DNA of 64,000 nucleotides from Mytilus galloprovincialis. Taxonomy: Eukaryota > Mollusca > Bivalvia > Mytilida > Mytilidae. Below are positions 55,039 to 64,000 of the stretch, piece after piece. Both the position numbers and the translations under genes were made by a program. The notes under the pieces are model-generated. The model saw only the letters and a list, made by a program, of their open reading frames with translations. It had not been told where the DNA came from and did no database searches. Position 1 is the stretch's first letter; every line of letters starts with the position of its first letter. The DNA is taken from positions 72,285,497 to 72,349,496 of the forward strand of contig NC_134844.1 in assembly GCF_965363235.1 (NCBI RefSeq), read 5' to 3'.

Positions 55039-58000
55039 ATGTTGATTTCTTGGATTGTGGTCTTTTATATGGTTAACCTTGCAGACGCGACGACCTCATG
55101 CAGAACAGCAGACGGTAAGTTTGTAAAATTTACAAAGTAAAATGCTAACGTAATCAAAATTTACAAGTGCAACCTTTTCAAAAATTTATGTAGTGCTTCG
55201 ATGTATCATACAATTTACTTTATTTTTTGTTTTGTGTTTTTGTGATTTTATGGTTACTATCTTATATAACTGCTATAATATAAACAATACACATTTCAAA
55301 TACAGATCGTGTTATGCAGATTTTGCAAAGGAGAAGCCTTAAAGTAAATTTAACAGTTTTGACTGACAGCGCTTACATTGTAACCAACCATAATTATGTT
55401 ATCCCAGATAGTAACATATTCATTCGATCGGGTTTAGAAAATCCATACTGTTAAGAAGAAGGACGCAATCAAGACAAGTCTGACACCAGACTCGGACTTC
55501 TCTTGAACTGAATTTTAATGTACGTGTTGTTATGCGTTTACTTTTCTACATTGGTTAGAGGTATAGGGGGGAGGGTTGAGATCTCACAAACATGTTTAAC
55601 CCCGCCGCATTTTTGCGCCTGTCCCAAGTCAGGAGCCTCTGGCCTTTGTTAGTCTTGTATTATTTTAATTTTAGTTTCTTGTGAACAATTTGGAAATTAG
55701 TATGGCGTTCATTATCACTGGACTAGTATATATTTGTTTAGGGGCCAGCTGAAGGACGCCTCCGGGTGCGGGAATTTCTCGCTACATTGAAGACCTGTTG
55801 GTGACCCTCTGCTGTTGTTTTTTATTTGGTCGGGTTGTTGTCTCTTTGACACATTCCCCATTTCCATTCTCAATTTTATAAGATAAATGACCAGGAGCCT
55901 GAATTTAATTTTTTAGTTTATATACTTATATACGCACGGTATTGATGCCACTTTGCGTTACACGACGTTCCTAATAAAACGACGATTTTGACGTTGTTCC
56001 ACAGAAAGTTTCAAACGTTGACCTTATATTCTACTCATGTGGAAAGCCGCTTAAATTACAGAGATTTTCGAAGTTGCTTCTTTATATGGTTTTATTTTTT
56101 TAAGGCGGTGCAAATAGAAAATTCTATTGACTTTGAACAAAATTTTAAATACATTAACAATTTTTAATTTTTGCGAAAAATTATAGATGCAACAATAACA
56201 CAAAATAACAATTTGATGTCTTGTTAAATGATTGAAATATATAAAAAGAAGATGTGGTATGATTGCCAAAAAGATAACTCTCTACAAGATACCAAAATGA
56301 CACAGAAATTAACAACTATAGGTCACTGTACGGCCTTCGAAAGCAAAGCCCATACCGCATAGTCTGATATAAAAGGCCCCGAAATGACAACGTAAAACAA
56401 TTAAGACGAGAAAACTAACTGCCTAATTTTTGTAAAAGAAATGCCGTTGCCAACTTTCAATGATTTAAAGATGGTCGGGGTTTAAACTATTTTGTTTAAA
56501 AAGAAAATATTTAATAAAATTGAGAATGGAAATAGGGAATGTGTCAAAGAGACAACAACCCGACCATAGAAAAAAGAACAACAGAAGGTCACCAACAGGT
56601 CTTCAATGTAGCGAGAAATTCCCGCACCCGGAGGCGTTATGCATATCATTCGAAAGGAAATAAACCATAGAAATCAATAACATAGATGAATGTGTGCTGG
56701 CCCCTAAACAAATATATATTTTGTACTAGTTCAGTGATAATGAAAATTGTAATCAATGAAATTTTTTCATTGATTACAATTTTTAAATCAGGATTGTTTT
56801 ACCAAATAATTAAGAAAATTCATGTTATGTAGGAATTTACACATTTTGTATATAAATCAGGCCGTTAGTTTTCTCGTTTGAATTGTTTTACATTTGTCAT
56901 TTAAGGGTCTTTTATAGCTGACTATACGGTACGGGTTTTGCTCATTGTTGATTGCAATAGAGTAACCTATAGAAATTATTAATTGGTCTTTAATGGAAGT
57001 TTGTCTCGTCATACGGCCGCATCTTCTTACTTTATTATGAGAACGGTGATTCTGTATTGTTGTGTTTTTGCATTCGCAAACATATTTTACAAGCTATCCT
57101 TTCATCCGATATTTTTTCACAAATTCAAGCTTCAAAAAAGGGTCGGCGATCAATATTTTTTTTATAATATTGAAATTATAGAATTTGGCAAAGTATAGAA
57201 ATTCTTACACAGACCAATACCTACCTCACAGATTAACAGCAGGTCGAAATCCGATTTTGAATGATACAATTATTTTCATTTTACTATAGATGTGTATTTT
57301 TAGTAATTGCTATATGTGCATGTTCACATGGATAAAAAAAATTCTCAAGCGAACAACTATGGACCAGGAATGCATTCCATGCACTTTTTATATACTATTA
57401 GTTATATTTGGTTCAGCGCTTCTATTTTCAACATATAACAGAGTATATCGGTTTACACTAAATCTTCTTAGACTTTTTAAAAAAAAGTTTCCAAACTGAT
57501 TATTTTTATGTTTTCGGTTTCAATCTTTTTGTTTCGAGTTTGCATTGTTTTACAAGTATAATCAAAGTACTGAAGTACTGAACATCGGATGACCGCAAGT
57601 TCTTGTGGATGGTCACAAGCACTTGTCTCAGAAAAAGATCACATTTCTATACCTGAAACTGAGATTTATGATTTTTTTTTCTGAGAAAAGTTCGTGCGTG
57701 GATGATGAATAAATGACATGGAATTTAACCTCACTGCTTCAATATCTATTATATTGTGGTGATACAAATCAGTATATTCTGATATGTTGTTATATATTAA
57801 ATTAATATTTGTATATATATATAGCAGTTACATGTTTGTATAATTTTCGTCCAATTGTGTATCATTCTATTCTACGATTCTAATAAAAGTGCAGTACACG
57901 TGCATGGTAGACACTCTTCAATAACAATTCGATTTTTTCAATAGATAAGATTTGAGTCGACATTCATAATTTTCCACAGAACTTTCTTGTGATATTCCTC

Positions 58001-61000
58001 CGCATGCGTTAACACATTTCTTTTGCACGTGTGCATAGATTTTAATGCATATAAATATTTCAAACGACACAATATGTTTGTATTATTAATTTCCTTTCTT
58101 ATGAGTATTCATTGCTGAAATGAATTTTTAACAAGCGATATATCGATGATATCCGCGTAAATATGCGATCGGTTTCCAGCCAAAAACGAAAGTCAAATCT
58201 CTATGGCAACAATACATCGGAATTAATCCCCTCACGGTCATCGCGATGTAAGAATCAATATTCAAGCTATGTTTTGTGGCGTTTTGTGAAGATTAAAAAG
58301 ATCTACTTTACACAACAACAAAAATATTTGCACATAAAAGATTGATTTGTTATTTTTTTCTTTCTCGAATGAGTTTGGAGTGTCTGTAAATTAATACATT
58401 AGAGCTAGCTGCTACATGTTTATGTGCCATCCATCATATATGTCGGACAACAACTCTATCTCTCTCTCTCTCTCTCTCTTTCAGTCGTTCTCAAATTAAG
58501 GCAAAAGAAATTTTTTAATTTTCATATACATGCCTATTTACCAGACAATTCTGTTGGAGATTCGAGAAAGTAAACTTCATTCTGTCACACTACTTCTAAA
58601 TATAATAACCACATTTTTCATAATAACATTGCTGGGTAGATGTACTCACAGTAGATCAACAAAAATGATCGTTAGCTATACTGAAATTTTATGGCATACG
58701 AGTATTTCTCTGATAAAACTTTTTGTTAAATGAATCGATGCAACAAAAGAAAAAATGATTGCACGTTTTACTGATATGTTCACGACTAAGGAGTACTTTT
58801 TCTCATGAGATTTATTGTGAGAATTTTCATTCATGTGTATAGCTTCGAATTTTTTAATAGCATTGCTAGGAATTACAGATACTGTCTGGCTGAGGAGGAT
58901 AATTAAGAAGATCTCACTTTTGTTTGCATTTCCCTTTTCAATGTAACTTGCATGCTTTTATAAAGTGGGGGTGTGGTCATTAGTAAGTTTTCTCTTTGTT
59001 ATAGCTCCGGGGCCTTGTCTTTATGGAGTATCCCAGTTAAGTATTTCGACATCTTATATCCTTGAAACAATGCAGACTTCATTTTTAATGCATATTAAAC
59101 GAGAACTTTATTTTATATAGATCAGACCATTTCATTTAAATGTGTTATGCCAAATATGCAAGAAAAGTCGTATACCAGTTTAACGTTATTATAACGCGAA
59201 CGTCAAATTACGGTTACGGGGACATTTCATTGGACATCTTAGATCGTTTCGGATTTTCTACCTGCAATTCAAACAAAAGTACATATCATATCATTTTAAA
59301 GGAAATTAAATGTATTTTCCATTCATATCAGTCAACAGGTGATAAAAATTAGAGATATAGTAGAATTTCGTTTGATAAAAAGCCTCTGAATTATTCTTTG
59401 TGTTATTTTGTCCAGCGGGACATTTTATTGGACACGGGAAAAATGACGATGTTTTTAAAATAAGACCGCAGTTACATAATGGTGACTTCAGATAGCTTCT
59501 TCGGAACATGTATAATTTTTCTGATATTATTAAAATCCATTTTTGTATGTTATATATTATGAAATTAAAGACAGAAATTTTTTTTACGGGTTGAGCAGCA
59601 AATTGGGACATTTTTTCTCTTTTTTGTTTAAACTTTTCTGACGATCTTCCTACTCTTATAGTTAAAAACGTATATTACTTCATTTAACGTTAAATGTATA
59701 CAAAATAGTTGTAAACTTTTAAACCATTCTACTTTCTAATGAATCCGCACTGGGCTTTCAAAGACGCACATAAAACAAAATTGTAACAGCGGGACACCCT
59801 TAAAATGACGTTATAGGCATCGAAATGAGCAATTTTTTACATTAAAAAATAGACAAAGCACAAATTCATCTATGTTATTGATTTCTATGGTTTATTACCT
59901 TTCGAATGATATGCATAACATGGCTATTTATTGTAAAGGATAAGAGCATGAATTTGAATAACCCGCCATCTAACCCATATTTCCAAAGTGACACCAATAT
60001 CGTGCGCAACGTCAAGGCAAATTGAATACCATCTATAAAAACTAGATTATACAAAAGTAGTATTGAGAATTGTTGTAATATCGACAAATCACGAGTATCA
60101 GACAATACTTTTTCTCAATAAACTTAACTATAATTCAACGTATCGGTGTTCCCGCTTCATTTATCACTCTGCTCAACTCGTCATAAACTCCATTTCATGG
60201 ACTTTTCATGTCTAGTATTTGGACCTAGCATTGATGACGTTGATATGCAATTATCAAGGATGTCATATTGTTTAAATCCATTTAGAGTTTGATTTTCTGG
60301 TAAAAAATACAATGTTTCTATCATATCTTCGTTGCATACGAATGAGAAATTTTGATTTGTGGATCATATTCTCCAAGATTTCTTAAATAAATTTTAGTTC
60401 CCAATAAAATGTAATATTGTGAATAGACATGCTTTCTTCATAACAATGTTTCAACAGTGAGCCGGAAGAAATACGAAAAGCTTGATATAATTCTCAAAAT
60501 GATGGTTGTAGCTTTTAAAATAAAAGAGTTCTTCTAGCATTGTAAAGGAGTTGATTGTGTCCTCAGTTTAGTGCAGAAGCGCTTCGGTGCTTCCTAAAAT
60601 GTACTTCGGTTAACAGCTAATAAAATTACAAAAAGAAGCATTCAATTCATAATTGAAAAGCACAGTCAACAGTGGCGGATCCAGGGGGGGGGGGGGGGGG
60701 GGGTTCCGGGGGTGCGCACCCCCCCTTTATTTTTGCCGATCAATGCATTTGTATCGGGACATATGTTTTGCACCCCCCCCCTTTGCCCTGGGTGCCCTGG
60801 GTTAGCATCCCCCCTTTCGAAAATTCCTGCATCCGCCCCTGGTCAAGTTTAATAGACTGAATATCTAATTTTATTCCCATTGATATCACAAACAAACAAT
60901 TGATATATGCTGCCCGACTAAATATTTTCAAGCCATTTTTCACCTCGCTGCGGTATTACGACACTAGTATCTTCGCAATGTGACTGACAACTGATACTAG

Positions 61001-61781
61001 TATTTACATTGTATACCAGTACTGCATCAATATCCAGAAACACCTTTGAAGCGATACTTCCTTAACCGACAATTTAATAAAGGAAATATATAATTATTTA
61101 ATTGCGTATCAAACAGTAAAAAAGTAAATCACTTGAGTAAATGATAGCTGCGAATGAAGCAATGCACAATATCAGCTATATACAGCTTACTATAATAAAT
61201 GTTTGCATTTGTTTGTATATGCATATGACCGAGTAGCGAACGTGATGCATTGATTAAGGATGAAAACCATGTTTTCAGTTTACAATTGAAAATCAAAATG
61301 ATTTCATTTTGAATCAATTTCAGATCAGTATGATGTCACTGTGAATTATCGTGGTGAAAGAGATATAGAAACTCCAAAATCGACAGTAATAGCGTTTTAC
61401 ACCTTCATGTCAAAACATATCAGGAACCCAGGAGTTGGTCGACGGCTAGTTTTTGATGTAGTAAAGACAAGCAAGGGCGGTGGATATAACAGTCATACAG
61501 GTGTTTTTACCTGTCCAAAGACCGGAATTTACGTTTTCGTATGGGTTGTAAGAGTGAATTCTGGATATTATCCCTTTGACTTGATGATTAATAATTCCGT
61601 GTATGGAACCACCTATCTAAGTAACGTAAATCGTGACAGCAGCGTAAGTGGTACAGTTGTTGCGCATGTGTCGAAGGGCGATAGTGTTTACGTTCGTATG
61701 CACTCTTTCTACAAAGGTAAGGGTGCATTACATAGTAACGGAAACGGTAGAACATCATTTTCTGGATGGTTACTGAACTAG
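55039..61781 (+). CDS. Secreted C1q-domain protein, copy D (start shifted to an internal Met)
   Basis: Exon 1 runs to 55114 (donor GTAAGT) and exon 2 is 61324-61781. The ancestral start at 55024 reads AGG instead of ATG. The next in-frame Met, codon 6 of the other copies (55039), would give 177 residues starting MLISWIVVFYMVNLADATTS, still a plausible but shorter signal peptide. Exon 2 is intact: TVIAFYTFMSK, TGVFTCPKTGIYVFVW and FSGWLLN. It is the most diverged of the intact domains (GVGRRLVFDVVKTSKGGGYN, HSFYKGKGALHSNGNG). The intron is 6.2 kb, against 2.2 kb in A and 1.3 kb in B, and holds many repeats. AATAAA at 61795-61800. Transcripts from another copy's exon 1 could also use this exon 2. 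Confidence 0.82.
55540..55870 (+). repeat. Dispersed repeat family H, copy
   Basis: TTGCGCCTGTCCCAAGTCAG, CCTCCGGGTGCGGGAATTTC and GGTTGTTGTCTCTTTGACAC. A reversed partial copy is at 56515-56720. It lies in the intron of C1q gene D. Confidence 0.8.
56235..56460 (+). repeat. Dispersed repeat family B, copy
   Basis: AAGAAGATGTGGTATGATTG, AACAACTATAGGTCACTGTA and CCATACCGCATAGTC. It lies between the inverted pair of family H copies. A reversed part of the same family is at 56860-56960. Confidence 0.8.
56515..56720 (-). repeat. Dispersed repeat family H, partial reversed copy
   Basis: GAATGTGTCAAAGAGACAAC and CCCGCACCCGGAGGCG are the reverse of 55700-55870. With that copy it forms an inverted pair about 650 bp apart. 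Confidence 0.8.
56860..56960 (-). repeat. Dispersed repeat family B, partial reversed copy
   Basis: GGCCGTTAGTTTTCTCGTTT and GACTATACGGTACGGGTTTT are the reverse of family B. Confidence 0.65.
56961..60669 (+). other. Intron of C1q gene D, mostly featureless
   Basis: AT-rich intron sequence. A (TC)n microsatellite of about 11 units lies at 58459-58480. Small open frames (for example 57290-57499 and 59140-59352) show no recognised domain and no support as genes. Confidence 0.5.
60670..60841 (+). mobile_element. CAG-ended MITE (hAT-like), copy 3
   Basis: 172 bp from CAGTGGCGGATCCAG to CCTGCATCCGCCCCTG, with the exact 5-bp duplication GTCAA (60665-60669 and 60842-60846). It contains GCCGATCAATGCATTTGTAT and lies in the intron of C1q gene D. 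Confidence 0.92.
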
Positions 61782-61800
61782 ACAGTTTGATATGAATAAA

Positions 61801-62929
61801 CGTATTATCTAAAAAAAATGTTTATTTTCATTACATCGTTTTATCGCAAGAATATATAGTGGCTTACCAACAGTTACGCAACAGAATTGTTTATTTAATT
61901 ACGGCAATTTAAAGGAATTAAAACATTAAGGGTGCATTTCTTTCTTACACAAACGATGCAAACGGCTAAGCACGAAAATGTTTTGATCATCTGTTCGTTG
62001 CTGTTTGTTTTTCTTTGATTGTCAGATATTTTTAGGACTTGTTAGTTGTTGTTTTGTACTGTAACAGTTGTACTTTCCTGTATGTTTGGTATATCCCGTT
62101 TATATTCTTTTATACGAGGATAAAATTATCCTCGAATTGAACCGAAGTTATACTATCCAGAGTTTTAAGAACTTCTATCTGGTATTTAAACAGGTTTACA
62201 ACCGAAAAAAAAAACATGTATACGTTTTTGCGAACTTTTGCTTGAATTAATTAAACAATGACTTATTTAATGTGCAAACTTGAATTACTACAGACAAACT
62301 TATTTGAGTGCTGGAAGCTGATCAACCATTTATATGAAGGAAAAAAATACGAAAAACAATAATAATATATACGATTATGTAAGTTTGTAAGCATGTGGAA
62401 GAAGGCACATGCATGGACGTGCCTACTTCACAGTTCACCAACGATAGCTCAAGAGTCGGTTTCTGAAAGAAACTTACGACTAAGATTAATCGTAAGTTAT
62501 GAACAATAGAAAACTTTCGAGTTCGATGCATTTCCGTCAAAAACTCTGGTATTAGTGAACATCATTCCTGCGTTTAGGGGCATCGTCACTTCCATCCCAA
62601 TGTTGAGCGAGTGGTTGGAAAACTATAATGCTATATTGCACGAATTATTCGGCAAATTAAATTCTCATAATTGACAATCAGCACTGCTTTCTTTAGGGAA
62701 TTGTGATTAAGTATTTACAAAACAAACATTATTTCTAGATTATCATGCACAATGACGATCACTAAGACGCTTGATGAACGTTAATAGTGCAGGGATACAG
62801 GCGATCACCTCTATCTGGTAAATGACGTCACAAAGGTGCGCAAAATTGACGTTTTTTTTTTCTCCCCCAGTGACGGATGAACTCGAAAGTGGTCTATTCA
62901 CACGGTTCAGTTTTATTGTATGCACTACA
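61801..62929. other. Intergenic, nothing recognised
   Basis: Downstream of the C1q cluster. No gene, array or element end could be supported. Confidence 0.45.
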
Positions 62930-63086
62930 CAGGGGCGGATGCAGGAATTTTCGAAAGGGGGGTGCTAACCCAGGGCAAAGGGGGGTGCAGGGGGGGTGCA
63001 AAACATATGTCCCGATACAAATGCATTGATCGGCAAAATAAAGGGGGGGGTGCGCACCCCCGGAACCCCCCCTGGATCCGCCACTG
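62930..63086 (-). mobile_element. CAG-ended MITE (hAT-like), copy 4
   Basis: 157 bp, reverse orientation relative to copies 3 and 5, from CAGGGGCGGATGCAGG to GGATCCGCCACTG. The exact 5-bp duplication CTACA lies at 62925-62929 and 63087-63091. Confidence 0.92.
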
Positions 63087-63334
63087 CTACAGTATAGACC
63101 TTATTAGACTACATATGGTAAATTTACTATAATAAGGAAAATCGTTATTTGACAAGGTTTAAGAAAAAATCATTCTTTTAATCGATTTTAAAACAAACTT
63201 TATTAGCAATGGTTAGTGAGCACAACATTAATACAAAAGAGGTTCGAAGGCTAATATACAAGTACATACAAATTAAAATTAACAACAACATCATGACGAG
63301 GTCAACATAAAAAGAAACTGTTGAACACACATTA

Positions 63335-63789
63335 GGGAGCTACCATTTGATTTTTATGGGGGGGGGGGGGGGGGGGGAGGGGGCTAGGATGAAAAATTTT
63401 GTCCTACATTTTTTTTAGTTGTAATCTCTGTCCTGCCTTTTTTTTTATTAGTTTATCCTTACTTTTTTTACCTAAATTGTCATCCTGTCTTTTTTTTTGC
63501 AAAGTGTCTCATTCTGCCTTTTTTTTTAACTCAAAACTCCTGTCCTGTCTATTTTTTTCAAATTTCATCCTCAGTGGCGGATCCAGGGGGGGGGGGGTTC
63601 CGGGGGTGCGCACCCCCCCCTTTATTTTTGCCGATCAATGCATTTGTATCGGGACATATGTTTTGCACCCCCCCCTTTGCCCTGGGTGCCCTGGGTTAGC
63701 ACCCCCCCCCCTTTCGAAAATTCCTGCATCCGCCCCTGATCCTAGCCGCCCCCCCCCCCCCCACCAATAAAAATCAAATGGTAGCTCCC
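63335..63789. mobile_element. PIF/Harbinger-like MITE with TTA duplication, containing another MITE
   Basis: The ends GGGAGCTACCATTTGATTTT and, reversed, GGGAGCTACCATTTGATTTT match over 20 bp and lead into G-/C-runs. TTA lies on both sides (63332-63334 and 63790-63792). The left interior consists of TCCTGCC-TTTTTTT words. Removing the nested CAG-ended MITE (63572-63738) leaves about 283 bp, close to the 294 bp of the relative at 29676-29969. Confidence 0.85.
63572..63738 (+). mobile_element. CAG-ended MITE (hAT-like), copy 5, nested
   Basis: 167 bp from CAGTGGCGGATCCAG to GCATCCGCCCCTG, with the exact 5-bp duplication ATCCT (63567-63571 and 63739-63743). It is nearly identical to copy 3. It lies inside the Harbinger-like MITE, so it is the younger of the two. 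Confidence 0.93.
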
Positions 63790-64000
63790 TTACAATAACT
63801 AAAAGAGCATTACTGATACCATTTCACATGTTGGAAAGTATAGTTGGATTTAAAAAAGCTGCCATGACATGGTTTACTTAGATGTCCGTTGCATGTTATT
63901 CGTATTAATTAATCAAGTTTGTCTCATGTGTACATATTTAATAATTCAAAATTTCCCACATTTAACTTTTAAGTCACGCCAATTTGAACACACGAACAGT

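Noticed and set aside
1-64000. Retrovirus, LTR, Polinton or other virus-like elements
   Set aside because: No LTR pairs and no gag, protease, integrase, capsid or envelope-like frames were recognised on either strand.
1-64000. tRNA, rRNA or snRNA genes
   Set aside because: No convincing cloverleaf or A/B box pair, rRNA block or snRNA was seen by eye. A covariance-model scan was not possible here.

Overview
Organism. The window reads as nuclear DNA of a bivalve mollusc, most likely a mussel (Mytilus or a close relative). It is AT-rich, has intron-rich animal genes with GT-AG splice sites, carries a tandem cluster of short secreted C1q-domain genes (a family greatly expanded in bivalves), and is packed with short dispersed repeats and MITEs of bivalve type. 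The species call rests on overall pattern and was not tested by a search. Every host gene seen lies on the + strand. Layout. (1) 1-9.2 kb: the last six coding exons and 3' UTR of a CDC50/TMEM30 gene, the beta subunit of P4-ATPase lipid flippases. Its introns hold an antisense 5'-truncated LINE, a 64-bp minisatellite and several MITEs. (2) 9.2-25 kb: a gene-free repeat block. It holds small inverted-repeat elements, two nested copies and one separate copy of a 1.8-kb Helitron/Helentron-like element with hairpins at both ends, a foldback element, a roughly 165-bp tandem array and a 46-bp minisatellite of about 20 units. (3) 25.2-35.6 kb: a complete six-exon nuclear receptor of about 530 residues, NR1-like, with an unusual P-box and D-box. 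Its introns hold a 1.2-kb element with long terminal inverted repeats, a Harbinger-like MITE and a recent 545-bp tandem array. (4) 36-62 kb: a C1q-domain gene cluster made by tandem duplication. Each copy has a TATA promoter, a signal-peptide exon, an intron and a C1q-domain exon. Copies A (38094-40824) and B (44643-46489) look usable, C (50076-52262) is a pseudogene, and D (55039-61781) has lost its ancestral start codon but can start at an internal Met. Flank blocks between A and B show that a further copy was deleted. (5) 62-64 kb: nested MITEs. How the genes relate. The TMEM30, nuclear receptor and C1q genes are unrelated neighbours with no sign of joint function. The C1q copies share a core promoter, splice phase and acceptor context, so they are probably co-regulated as secreted pattern-recognition (lectin-like) proteins, and exons of different copies could in principle be spliced together. 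Most of the new information is in the mobile DNA. Five copies of one short CAG-ended MITE each sit in an exact 5-bp target duplication, two Harbinger-like MITEs sit in 3-bp duplications (one of them containing the CAG-ended MITE), and duplicated flanks give filled and empty sites for two short insertions.
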